Positions 1 through 7,468 of a stretch of 12,942 nt of DNA are shown here, piece after piece. The stretch comes from Candidatus Alectryobacillus merdavium (GTDB lineage: Bacteria > Bacillota_I > Bacilli_A > RFN20 > CAG-826). Where the stretch lies: assembly GCA_017694735.1 (NCBI GenBank), contig JADIMN010000016.1, positions 1 to 12,942 on the forward strand, in the 5' to 3' direction. Within the stretch, counting starts at the first letter, position 1; each line of letters starts with the position of its first letter. The translations under genes were made by a program, and so were the position numbers. A model generated the notes under the pieces. It was not told where the DNA came from and made no database searches. It saw only the letters and a program-made list of their open reading frames with translations.

Positions 1-1000
1 TAATATTTTCTTTAATTTTAATATAATTATTTTTTATTAATTCAACATAAATTTCTTTTATATCTTCATAAGAATTTATTTTATTATTTATTTGTGAGTT
101 AATATTTGATAAATAGCATAGCTCATCCTTAGATTTATCTAGAATGTCTTCATCAATTTTTAACCCGGATTTTAATTTTTTATATTTTTTATAAAATAAA
201 TTAGCATTAGTTATTAAATCATATTTTTTATCTAAAACAATTTCTTTATTATTTATATTTATTTTGTCAAAATTTTTATCTAAATTTGTAAAAATATAAT
301 CACCAGCTTCTTTATAAATTTCAAATTCGTTTTGCTTTTCTATTTTTAAAGTGATTTGTTGAATCTTTTTCTCAAGTTGTTTTATTCTATTTTTTACAAA
401 TCTAAACATTTGTTCAAATTCTTTTTTAATTATATTAAATTGAATTTCATTTTCATAATTAAGAACAAAATTATCAGTATCAAATTCTTTTTCTTTATAA
501 TTTGAATTACTTAATAGAGGCAATTGATATTTAATGTTTTTATTTATTAAACGATTTGAGGTAATAGATGTATAGTGTCTAGCACTCAAAATTACATTTT
601 CCTCGTCAGTTATAATAATGTTTGGGTGATTAGAAAACATTTCTAAATAAACATTAAAGACTATAGTTTCATATGTATCAAATGTTTTTTTGAATTTCAG
701 TTTTATAATTTTGTCGTTATTTACAATTTCACATGACAATAATGTAGCTTTAAATAAGTATTTTTTTAATTCGTTATTAGATAGTGATGATTCTTCTTTG
801 TTGTATTGAGGAAGTTTATCAACTATGTTTAAATATGGAAATGTGAAATTAAATGATAAATGAACATACTTTTTGTTTTTCAAAAACAAAAAATATATTT
901 CATTTTTATCCAGTGAAATAATTTTTATAATTTTATCATTTGCAAAATTCATCACAATATTTTTTGCGATATCCTTTAAAAAATCTAATTTATTTTTCAT
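1..1000 (-). CDS. rqcH: RqcH / NFACT-family ribosome quality control protein, 5' part (3' end outside window)
   Basis: The reverse strand is open from the ATG at 1000 to the left edge, giving 333 codons without a stop. RqcH binds stalled 50S subunits carrying peptidyl-tRNA and recruits tRNA-Ala to add C-terminal Ala tails. The start MKNKLDFLKDIAKNIV matches the usual NFACT-N opening. Residues 91-103 (EIVNNDKIIKLKF) align with the NDR-containing strand that carries the tRNA-binding Asp-Arg pair; here it reads Asp96-Lys97. The stretch around 115-135 (EMFSNHPNIIITDEEN) matches the highly conserved NFACT G-x-HSNIILxD segment. Residues from about 185 are strongly charged and helical, as expected for the HhH and coiled-coil parts. 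Families usually have about 550-570 residues, so about 230 are missing. An ATG at 1004 is out of frame and stops after four codons. No Shine-Dalgarno is visible. Adjacent gmk supports the call, since the pair is also neighbouring in Bacillus. Confidence 0.88.
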   Translation of the reverse strand, partial: MKNKLDFLKDIAKNIVMNFANDKIIKIISLDKNEIYFLFLKNKKYVHLSFNFTFPYLNIVDKLPQYNKEESSLSNNELKKYLFKATLLSCEIVNNDKIIKLKFKKTFDTYETIVFNVYLEMFSNHPNIIITDEENVILSARHYTSITSNRLINKNIKYQLPLLSNSNYKEKEFDTDNFVLNYENEIQFNIIKKEFEQMFRFVKNRIKQLEKKIQQITLKIEKQNEFEIYKEAGDYIFTNLDKNFDKININNKEIVLDKKYDLITNANLFYKKYKKLKSGLKIDEDILDKSKDELCYLSNINSQINNKINSYEDIKEIYVELIKNNYIKIKENI

Positions 1001-1007
1001 CCATATT

Positions 1008-1036
1008 ATTATATTACAATCTGTTTTTTTAAAAGA
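1008..1036 (-). promoter_or_regulatory. Predicted promoter for rqcH
   Basis: On the minus strand a consensus TATAAT occupies 1013-1008, seven nt before the ATG at 1000. A -35 in the 1036-1031 area reads TCTTTT and is poor. The predicted start point falls on or next to the start codon, so a leaderless transcript is likely. Confidence 0.5.
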
Positions 1037-1082
1037 ACAAATTTTATGAGAAAAGTTAATTGACGGTTTTAGGTTAAAAAAA

Positions 1083-1110
1083 TTACTTTTTTAAATAATT
1101 TTGTTATAAT
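1083..1110 (+). promoter_or_regulatory. Predicted sigma-A promoter for the gmk operon
   Basis: A consensus -10 TATAAT lies at 1105-1110 and is preceded by TG at 1102-1103, giving an extended -10 (TGnTATAAT). The only -35 candidate is weak: TTACTT at 1083-1088 with a 16-nt spacer. Transcription should begin near 1116-1118, only about 5 nt before the gmk ATG at 1122, so the mRNA would be nearly leaderless. Confidence 0.7.
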
Positions 1111-1121
1111 TAAGAATACAT

Positions 1122-1703
1122 ATGAAAAAAGGACTTTTAATTATTTTAAGTGGCCCTAGTGGAGTTGGTAAGGGAACTATAAGAAAAGAAATAATGAGCA
1201 AATATCCAAATCTTGATTTGCATTATTCAATTTCTATGACTACAAGGGAACCACGAAGCGGAGAAGTTGATGGGCAAGATTATTTCTTTGTTTCTTTTGA
1301 AGATTTCAAAAACAATATAAATAATGATAAGTTCTTAGAATATTCCATGTTTGTTGGAAATTATTATGGTACACCAAAAGAGTATGTTTACTCTTTATTA
1401 GATAGTGGAAAAAATGTATTACTTGAAATTGAAGTCAATGGTGCAATGCAAGTAATGAAACAATTTGTCGGAAAAAATATTGTTTCAATTTTTTTAACTG
1501 CAACCATTGATGAGATAAGAAAAAGAATCACTTCTAGAAGAACAGAGGATTCTAAGATTATAGAAGAAAGACTTAATAAAGCAAAAAGCGAATTTTCATC
1601 AAAAAAATATTATGATTTTGTTGTTTTTAATAACGATAAAGATAAAACTGTTGAAACCATTGCTGATATAATAAAAAGAAAAATTGAGTCATTGAATAAT
1701 TAG
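1122..1703 (+). CDS. gmk: Guanylate kinase
   Basis: Guanylate kinase phosphorylates GMP (and dGMP) to the diphosphate with ATP, a cytosolic step in purine salvage and (p)ppGpp-sensitive GTP supply. The 193-residue length is typical of bacterial Gmk. The P-loop GPSGVGKGT is at residues 11-19. The GMP-binding stretch TTREPRSGEVDGQDYFF is at 40-56 and GNYYGT at 79-84. The GMP-lid segment LLEIEVNGA (100-108) replaces the common EIDxQGA with the conservative EIEVNGA. The lid arginines are near 139-140 (RRTED). The only in-frame start candidate is the ATG at 1122, since an in-frame stop lies at 1107-1109. There is no Shine-Dalgarno, which fits the predicted near-leaderless transcript. It leads a plus-strand operon and is followed after 1 nt by priA; the rpoZ and coaBC genes that separate the two in Bacillus are absent. 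Confidence 0.97.
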   Translation: MKKGLLIILSGPSGVGKGTIRKEIMSKYPNLDLHYSISMTTREPRSGEVDGQDYFFVSFEDFKNNINNDKFLEYSMFVGNYYGTPKEYVYSLLDSGKNVLLEIEVNGAMQVMKQFVGKNIVSIFLTATIDEIRKRITSRRTEDSKIIEERLNKAKSEFSSKKYYDFVVFNNDKDKTVETIADIIKRKIESLNN

Positions 1704-1704
1704 G

Positions 1705-3882
1705 ATGCATTATTTATTGGATGTAATAATTGAAAACAAAATTTATTCTTTAGATAAAACTTTTTCATATTTTTGTTGTAGTAAAAAGCCTATTTCAAAA
1801 TGGATTAGAGTTTTAGTAGATTTTAATGGAACTAAAAAAGTTGGATATGTTTTAAAAAGCACAGAAATAAAAAAAGAACAATTAGAAAAAACACCATATG
1901 TAATCAAAGAAATTATTAAATTAATAGATGATGAACCAATTATAGATAATGAATTATTTGATTTAGCTACTTATTTATCTAATCGATATGTTTCCCCTTT
2001 AGTTAGTTCATTACAAGCAATTCTTCCACCTAATTTAAGACCGAAGTCTTCATCTCTTGATAAAAAGGTAGGAGTTTTTAATAAATTTGTAGAATATTTA
2101 AAGGATGATGAAGATTTATCATATACTGAAAAGGAAATATTAAGTGAAATAAAAAATAAGCGATTTGTTTTAAAAAGTAAGCTAAAACCCTCTATTCTTA
2201 ATAAATTATTAGAAAAAAATTGTATTAGAATAATTGAAATAGATAAATCATTTACTAATATTAATTCAAGTTTTGATCAAGATTTTAAATTAACAAAACC
2301 TCAAGAGGAAGTTTTTACTAATATAACTAATTCAAATAACAAAAATATTCTTTTAAAAGGAGTAATCTCTTCTGGAAAAACAATGATTTATATAAAACTA
2401 ATAGATTATTTTTTAAGCAAGAATAAAACCGTTTTATATTTAGTCCCAGAAATTTTATTCACCGATTACTTAAAAGAAATTTTTATTACTCGATATAAAA
2501 ATATCGTTGGTTTTATTACTTCCAGTATTACTGATGCAAAAAAATCTAGGATTTACCAGGAAATTTTACAACAAAATATAAAAATTATTGTTGGCACTAA
2601 ATCAGCAGTATTTGCTCCTTTAAAGAATTTAGGATTAGTAATTATAGATGAAGAATTTTCTAGATTCTTTTTAAATGAAGAATATCTTCCTTATTATGAT
2701 TCGGTTGAGGTTGCTCAATATAGAGCAGAGAGAAATGGAGCAACATTTCTTATTGGAAGTGCTACTCCAAGTTTAAAAAGATATGCCATGGCTAGAAAAG
2801 GGATATATAAACTCATCGAACTTAACGAGCCTTATTTTGATAATTCATCACAAGTTGAAATAGTAAGTTTGAAAAATTTAAACAATTTATTGCCAGGTTT
2901 TTCAATTTTTTCAAAACTACTTATTGCAAGAATGAGTGAAGTATTAAAAAATAAGCGACAATGCATGTTAATTATTAATAAAAAAGGGTACTCAACCTTA
3001 AATTATTGCAAAACTTGTGGAGAATTAATAACTTGTCCTAAATGTGGCAAATCGTTAATTTTCTATAAACCTAATTTATATTATTGTAATAATTGTGGAT
3101 ATAAAGTATTAAATAAAGATTTTTCTTGTAAAAGTTGTGGCCATAAAGAAATTAATAATTTTGGCTATGGTGTTGATAAAATTGTTGAGGAACTGCACAA
3201 TATTTTTAAAAATAGTGTTATTTCCAAAGTTGATTTAAGCAATACTAACAAAGCAAATGAAACTATAATAAATAATTTTAGAGATCATAAAATTGATATT
3301 TTGGTAGGTACTGAATTATTATCAAAGGGACATGATTTTGACAAAGTTGATTTAATTTGCTTATTAAATATTGATGATTTATTAAATAGTAAATCTTATT
3401 TAGCAAATGAAAAAACTTTTGATCTTATTGTTCAAGCTGCTGGAAGAAGCGGTAGAAATAATTTTAAAGAAGGAGTTTGTATTGTACAGACTTTTAATTC
3501 AGATAATAAATTACTAAAAATTGCATCGCTTAGCGATTATGATTTATTTTATCAATATGAAATGATTAATCGAAAAAAATTAAAGCATCCTCCATTTTTT
3601 TATGTTTCATGCTTTAGTCTTTCATCCAAAAACGAAAATAATTTAAAAAATACTTTAGATAATCTTATAAAAATTATACATAACTTAAAAAATATTGACG
3701 AAAACCTAATATTTTACTCTAAAAAGATAAGCAAAAGTGGAATTAATTATCTTACAGAAGTAATTATTAAATATAAAAAACAAGAAGAAATATTAAAGTT
3801 TTGCAAGAAAATTGTATCTAGTCCTGAAAAGTACAGCTTTTCTACAAGAGTTGTATTTAAGCCAGATGTTGAGTATTTTTAA
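1705..3882 (+). CDS. priA: Primosomal replication restart helicase PriA, with drifted helicase motifs
   Basis: PriA recognises collapsed forks and D-loops and reloads the replicative helicase. The 725-residue length is normal. The N-terminal 3'-end-binding domain occupies about 1-105. The Walker A region is GVISSGKTMIY (219-229), where the family consensus is GVTGSGKTEVY. Motif II is DEEF (315-318) instead of DEEH, and GSATPS is at 351-356. The zinc-binding insert has all eight cysteines (435, 438, 444, 447, 461, 464, 475, 478). Motif V is GTELLSKGHDF (535-545) and motif VI QAAGRSGR (577-584). The loss of His in motif II and of Glu after the P-loop is unusual and may weaken coupling of ATP hydrolysis to unwinding; fork recognition could persist. 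The ATG lies 1 nt after the gmk stop with no strong Shine-Dalgarno, suggesting coupled translation. Synteny and the cysteine pattern make the identity secure; full helicase activity is uncertain. Confidence 0.95.
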   Translation: MHYLLDVIIENKIYSLDKTFSYFCCSKKPISKWIRVLVDFNGTKKVGYVLKSTEIKKEQLEKTPYVIKEIIKLIDDEPIIDNELFDLATYLSNRYVSPLVSSLQAILPPNLRPKSSSLDKKVGVFNKFVEYLKDDEDLSYTEKEILSEIKNKRFVLKSKLKPSILNKLLEKNCIRIIEIDKSFTNINSSFDQDFKLTKPQEEVFTNITNSNNKNILLKGVISSGKTMIYIKLIDYFLSKNKTVLYLVPEILFTDYLKEIFITRYKNIVGFITSSITDAKKSRIYQEILQQNIKIIVGTKSAVFAPLKNLGLVIIDEEFSRFFLNEEYLPYYDSVEVAQYRAERNGATFLIGSATPSLKRYAMARKGIYKLIELNEPYFDNSSQVEIVSLKNLNNLLPGFSIFSKLLIARMSEVLKNKRQCMLIINKKGYSTLNYCKTCGELITCPKCGKSLIFYKPNLYYCNNCGYKVLNKDFSCKSCGHKEINNFGYGVDKIVEELHNIFKNSVISKVDLSNTNKANETIINNFRDHKIDILVGTELLSKGHDFDKVDLICLLNIDDLLNSKSYLANEKTFDLIVQAAGRSGRNNFKEGVCIVQTFNSDNKLLKIASLSDYDLFYQYEMINRKKLKHPPFFYVSCFSLSSKNENNLKNTLDNLIKIIHNLKNIDENLIFYSKKISKSGINYLTEVIIKYKKQEEILKFCKKIVSSPEKYSFSTRVVFKPDVEYF

Positions 3883-3904
3883 ATAGATAGTTTATTTTTT
3901 TACT

Positions 3905-3927
3905 CTTTTAATATAAAATATTAAAAG
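3905..3927. repeat. Perfect 10-bp inverted repeat with AAA loop, between priA and the DUF1904-like gene
   Basis: The arms CTTTTAATAT (3905-3914) and ATATTAAAAG (3918-3927) are perfectly complementary with a 3-nt loop. It lies in the only sizeable gap (63 nt) of the operon and ends 3 nt before the Shine-Dalgarno of the next gene. Only three T residues follow, and the stem has a single G-C pair, so it is a poor intrinsic terminator. It contains TATAAA (3912-3917), which could be a weak -10. An operator, an RNA processing or stability stem, or an internal promoter are all possible. Confidence 0.6.
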
Positions 3928-3945
3928 TTTAGAAGGAGTTTATGC

Positions 3946-4401
3946 ATGGTTTTTGTGGAAATATTCGGTATTGATCCTTATATGTTAAGACAAGTTTCAA
4001 GAGATTTAACTCCAAAGCTTGCTAAAATTTGTGAAACCGACGAAAATTCAATTAATTTTTATGCACCGGAGGGCTTATTGGTTCATAATGGAGTTGAACA
4101 AAATGCTTGGAATATTACAATCAAAGTTTTAATGAATTATAAATATCAAATTCATAGAAAAGAAATTATTGATTTGCTTGTTTCAAGTTTTTCTAAAATT
4201 GCAATTCATATTACCGTTGCTTTTACATATCATCAAAAAGAAGAGGTATATGGTTTTGTCAATTCTGATTATCCTTTATTTTTAACAGAAAATAATATTG
4301 TTGATGAAGATGATGAAGAATTTGAAGATGATGATGTCGATGATTTAGATGACGTCTTTAGTGGAAATGCTTTTGAAGGTTTTGAAGATAAACTAAAATA
4401 G
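3946..4401 (+). CDS. DUF1904-like small protein (tautomerase-type fold) with acidic C-terminal tail
   Basis: This 151-residue cytosolic protein has no secure function. Residues 2-114 resemble the DUF1904 family, thought to have a tautomerase/MIF-like beta-alpha-beta fold: a strand (VFVEIFGID), a helix with LTPKLAKICE, a strand followed by an HNG turn at 47-49, a second strand-helix unit and a PxxxxEN-like ending (110-116). Tautomerases use an N-terminal Pro after Met removal; here residue 2 is Val, so that catalysis is not expected. Residues 120-136 are almost entirely Asp/Glu, followed by a short tail. A clear Shine-Dalgarno AAGGAG (3933-3938) sits 7 nt before the ATG at 3946; an ATG at 3942 is in another frame. 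It occupies the place of def-fmt in the Bacillus gene order. The acidic tail recalls RNA polymerase delta (RpoE), but the N-terminal domain does not match. The family assignment was made by eye and is moderate. Confidence 0.55.
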   Translation: MVFVEIFGIDPYMLRQVSRDLTPKLAKICETDENSINFYAPEGLLVHNGVEQNAWNITIKVLMNYKYQIHRKEIIDLLVSSFSKIAIHITVAFTYHQKEEVYGFVNSDYPLFLTENNIVDEDDEEFEDDDVDDLDDVFSGNAFEGFEDKLK

Positions 4402-4418
4402 AAAGAAGGGGTGTTATT

Positions 4419-5684
4419 ATGATTATTAACAATTACGAGTTGTATGGGGATTGTTTAAAAAGTGTTGTTATTGACAAAGTAAAATTTTATTCAATGATTA
4501 ATGATAAGATTTTTACTTTAAAAGTTAAAAAGATCGAAAAGACTAATGCTGTTTCAATTATTGCTTCTAGTTTAAGACATTATTTGTTTTTTAAAACAAT
4601 ATTTGAAAAAAATTACAATTTAACAGACGATAATCCATTATTTTTTCAATTAATCTTCTTGTTAACAGATTTAATGTTTACAAAAAGAAATGAAAATAAT
4701 TCGATTAGAGATACTATTATAGAGGCTTGTAAGAAAGCAGAATTCTCTGTTCCTGGAGAGGAAGTGTTCCTAACTTTTATGAGCGATACTCCAAAATCTA
4801 TTTTAGCAAAAGTGTTTAATAATGAGACCGTGCCTGAATTAACTAGCGCTAGATATAATATACCTTTATGGTTATTAGATATGTGGCGCAAACAATATGA
4901 AAAAGAGTTTGCAAACATTATTAGAAATATTTCTTCAAAACATAAAATTTATTGCAAAGTAAATTCCAAAATTAATGTTGATAATATATCATTAGCAAAC
5001 GATCCAGATTATAGATTAGATAAGAGTGGTTTATATGAATATATTGGTAAGACATCTTTTAAGAAGGTTCCAGCTGTTCAAAGTAATTTAGTATATGAAA
5101 CTTGTGGTGTTGATCAATATATTACAAATTGTATGAAAGTAAAACCAGAACAAAAAATTGTTTTATATGCTAATGAGAAAAATAGCTTATTCTTTGATTT
5201 ATTATCTAAATTTAACAAAGAAAACACTTTATATTTCTTCTCAAAAGATTTTACTAGATTAAGTAAATATTTAGAGTTTGTTAGAAAGAATAAACATGAT
5301 AGAGTTTTCTATGCTCAAACTGATATAGAAGGACTTGAAGCAAGATTACCTGATAAAGCAGATATATTTTATTTCTGTCCTACAAACTCCGATTTAGCTT
5401 ATTTACATGTTACTCCAGAATATTTAATTAACTTTGATAATGAGTCATTAAACTCAATTATCGAAGAACAAAAGAAATCTTTAAATATTGTGAAAAAATT
5501 TGTTGTTGAAGATGGTTATTTAGTTTACTTTAACCATACTTTAGATAAGAAGGAAAGCGAAAGAATAATTGAAGATTTTCTTTCTGCAAATAAAAATTAT
5601 CTTTTAATTGACCAAAAGACATTTTTCCCAACATTTATAGATAATAATTTTGGATATTACGCAATTTTAAAACGTATATATTAA
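4419..5684 (+). CDS. RsmB-derived protein (NusB-like domain plus m5C-methyltransferase fold) lacking all catalytic motifs
   Basis: The 421 residues match the architecture and length of RsmB/Sun, the 16S rRNA m5C967 methyltransferase. An N-terminal NusB-like helical domain runs to about 135. The RsmB linker IPLWLLDMWRKQY is at 148-160, KVN at 180-182 and the VQ of the pre-motif-I segment at 220-221. The Rossmann domain follows collinearly, but its chemistry is gone. The SAM-binding DLCAAPGGKT position reads LYANEKNSLF (249-258). The DAPCSG motif aligns with CPTNSD (320-325), putting Asn323 where the catalytic Cys should be. The LVYSTCSL motif reads LVYFNHTL (368-375), putting His373 at the second Cys. 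Flanking residues (D315, P333-E334, KKESERIIEDFL) remain aligned without gaps. The frame is intact with a good Shine-Dalgarno (AGAAGGGG, 4404-4411), so it looks selected rather than decayed. It sits exactly in the rsmB slot before rlmN. I infer a non-catalytic RNA-binding or ribosome-assembly role. Confidence 0.8.
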   Translation: MIINNYELYGDCLKSVVIDKVKFYSMINDKIFTLKVKKIEKTNAVSIIASSLRHYLFFKTIFEKNYNLTDDNPLFFQLIFLLTDLMFTKRNENNSIRDTIIEACKKAEFSVPGEEVFLTFMSDTPKSILAKVFNNETVPELTSARYNIPLWLLDMWRKQYEKEFANIIRNISSKHKIYCKVNSKINVDNISLANDPDYRLDKSGLYEYIGKTSFKKVPAVQSNLVYETCGVDQYITNCMKVKPEQKIVLYANEKNSLFFDLLSKFNKENTLYFFSKDFTRLSKYLEFVRKNKHDRVFYAQTDIEGLEARLPDKADIFYFCPTNSDLAYLHVTPEYLINFDNESLNSIIEEQKKSLNIVKKFVVEDGYLVYFNHTLDKKESERIIEDFLSANKNYLLIDQKTFFPTFIDNNFGYYAILKRIY

Positions 5685-5685
5685 A

Positions 5686-6735
5686 ATGTACAATTTATAT
5701 GATTATGAATTAGAAAAATTACAAGAATTAATGCTTGAATATGGACAAAAACCATTTAGAGCCAAGCAACTTTTTTCTTGGATTTATAAAAAAGAAGTTA
5801 CTAATTTTGATGAGATGAGTGATATATCACTATCTTTTCGTGAAACATTAAAAAAAGATTTTGAAATTAAAAAGCCTAAAATTCATACAAAACAAGTTTC
5901 TAAAGATAATACAATTAAATTATTGATAGAATTAGAAGATGACAATTTAGTAGAAACCGTTTTAATTCGTTATTTGTATGGCAATGTTGCATGTGTTTCT
6001 AGTGAAGTTGGATGCGATATGAAATGCGCTTTTTGTGCTAGTGGATTGTTTAAAAAAAGAAGAGAGTTAAAAACAAGTGAAATTTTAGGGCAAGTTTTAT
6101 TACTAAATGATATTTTAAAAGAAGAAGGAAACAATGAAAAAATAACTCATATCGTTGTAATGGGTACAGGTGAACCATTTTTAAATTACGATAATCTTAT
6201 GAGTTTTATTCGAATTTGTAATTCGCCATTTGCATTAGAAATTGGTGCAAGACATATTAGTGTTTCAACATGTGGAATTGCAAAAAGAATTATAGATTAT
6301 GCAAATGAAGGATTACAAACTAATCTTGCTATATCTTTACATGCTCCTAATAATGAAATAAGAGATAAGATAATGCCAATTAATAAATTCGTTAATATCG
6401 AAAAATTAATGGATGCAGTTAAATATTATTTAAGTAAAAGCAATAGAAGAGTGACTTTTGAATATATTTTAATTAAAGATTTAAATGATTCTTTAAAATG
6501 TGCTGAAGAGTTAGTTTCTTTAATAAAAGGAGTATGTGGATATGTTAATTTAATTCCTTATAATGAAGTAATAGAAAATAATTTTAAAAAATCCCCTAAA
6601 GAAAATGTAGAAAAGTTTTATAATTATTTAAAGAAAAACGGAATTAATGTAACTGTAAGAAAAGAATTTGGTGACGATATAGATGCTGCATGCGGTCAGC
6701 TTAGAGCAAAAGAGGTAAAAAATAGTGAATCATAA
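5686..6735 (+). CDS. rlmN: Radical SAM 23S rRNA (A2503-C2)/tRNA (A37) methyltransferase RlmN
   Basis: RlmN methylates C2 of A2503 in 23S rRNA, and often A37 of some tRNAs, through a radical SAM and methyl-cysteine mechanism. The radical SAM cluster motif CxxxCxxC is present as C110, C114 and C117. The two mechanism cysteines are also present: C103 (seven residues before the cluster, as in E. coli C118) and C336 in AACGQL, equivalent to E. coli C355. MGTGEPFLNYDN (159-170) supplies the SAM-binding GEP motif and ISLHAP is at 216-221. At 349 residues the length is normal. Start MYNLYDYELEKL matches the family's short N-terminal helix domain. It begins 1 nt after the preceding stop without a Shine-Dalgarno, so coupled translation is likely. 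Cfr, the resistance paralogue, is unlikely given the synteny with rsmB-like and phosphatase/kinase genes. Confidence 0.96.
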   Translation: MYNLYDYELEKLQELMLEYGQKPFRAKQLFSWIYKKEVTNFDEMSDISLSFRETLKKDFEIKKPKIHTKQVSKDNTIKLLIELEDDNLVETVLIRYLYGNVACVSSEVGCDMKCAFCASGLFKKRRELKTSEILGQVLLLNDILKEEGNNEKITHIVVMGTGEPFLNYDNLMSFIRICNSPFALEIGARHISVSTCGIAKRIIDYANEGLQTNLAISLHAPNNEIRDKIMPINKFVNIEKLMDAVKYYLSKSNRRVTFEYILIKDLNDSLKCAEELVSLIKGVCGYVNLIPYNEVIENNFKKSPKENVEKFYNYLKKNGINVTVRKEFGDDIDAACGQLRAKEVKNSES

Positions 6736-7468
6736 GGGTAGATTTGCAAACAAAATAGATGTTGGCAAAGTAAGACTAACAAGCGACGATAGTGCTTTAT
6801 CAACCATTAATTCTAATGGTGATATTTTATTATGCGTTTGTGATGGAATGGGTGGATATAAGTCCGGAGATTTTGCTTCTAAAATTGTAATTGATGAATT
6901 AAAAGATGCTTTTATAAACTGTGGAAAATTTTATACAAAATTTCAGGCAATTAGATTTTTCTCAAAACATCTAAAACAAATAAATAAGAAAATTTTTAGA
7001 TATGCTCAAGAAAAAGATTTTAAAGACATGGGAACAACTATTGCACTTGCTGCAATTATCAATAATTTCATTTTAGTTATAAATGCAGGAGATTCTAGAT
7101 GTTATTTTTATGATAAAGATTCTTTAGAAGTAAAAACAGAAGATCAAACATATGTAAACTATTTATATAAAACTGGAAAAATTAAAAAGGAAGAAATGGA
7201 AACTCATCCAAAAAGACACGTTCTAACCAACGCTGTCGGTATTTTTCCTTTTTTAAATATTGATTATGAAACATATAAATATAAAGGACAAAATATATTG
7301 TTATGTAGTGATGGATTATATAACAATTTAAGTGAATTAGATATTAAATCAGTTTTATCCACAAACGAGTTAATTAATACTAAAATTGATACTTTAATAA
7401 AATGTGCTAATGATAATGGTGGATCTGATAATATTGCTATAGTTTTGTGGGAGAGCGATCGTGATTGA
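6725..7468 (+). CDS. prpC: PP2C-type Ser/Thr protein phosphatase (PrpC/Stp family)
   Basis: This is a cytosolic metal-dependent phosphatase expected to reverse the neighbouring kinase. In 247 residues the PP2C signatures appear in order: IDVGKVR with DD (11-22), CDGMGGYKSGDFAS (39-52), DMGTTIALAA (101-110), NAGDSRCY (120-127), HPKRHVLTNAVG (161-172), CSDGLYNNL (194-202) and GSDNIAIVL (233-241). The metal-binding Asp residues (22, 40, 196, 235) are all present. The usual N-E-D of the first motif reads S-D-D. The start is GTG at 6725, overlapping the rlmN end by 11 nt, with Shine-Dalgarno AGAGGT (6711-6716) 8 nt upstream. The GTG start and overlaps on both sides suggest expression tied to its neighbours. 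Confidence 0.94.
   Translation: MNHKGRFANKIDVGKVRLTSDDSALSTINSNGDILLCVCDGMGGYKSGDFASKIVIDELKDAFINCGKFYTKFQAIRFFSKHLKQINKKIFRYAQEKDFKDMGTTIALAAIINNFILVINAGDSRCYFYDKDSLEVKTEDQTYVNYLYKTGKIKKEEMETHPKRHVLTNAVGIFPFLNIDYETYKYKGQNILLCSDGLYNNLSELDIKSVLSTNELINTKIDTLIKCANDNGGSDNIAIVLWESDRD

Larger units (their letters stand above)
1001..1121. promoter_or_regulatory. Divergent intergenic region between rqcH and gmk
   Basis: This 121-nt spacer carries one promoter for each direction, described separately. It contains no ORF, RNA gene or terminator-like hairpin that I can see. A TTGACG hexamer at 1060-1065 resembles a -35 box but has no -10 at a workable distance on the plus strand. Confidence 0.6.

Noticed and set aside
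1060..1065. TTGACG as the -35 of the gmk promoter
   Set aside because: It is 39 nt from the TATAAT at 1105-1110, too far for a sigma-A promoter, and no closer -10 is present.
3946..4401. RNA polymerase delta subunit (RpoE) because of the acidic C-terminal tail
   Set aside because: The N-terminal 115 residues do not resemble the HARE-HTH domain and look like a DUF1904-type alpha/beta fold instead.
4646..4918. Minus-strand 90-codon open frame inside the RsmB-like gene
   Set aside because: It is fully contained in a better supported coding region, has no ribosome binding site and shows no family resemblance.
5686..6735. Cfr-type resistance methyltransferase instead of RlmN
   Set aside because: Operon position beside the rsmB-like and phosphatase/kinase genes and the overall length match housekeeping RlmN.
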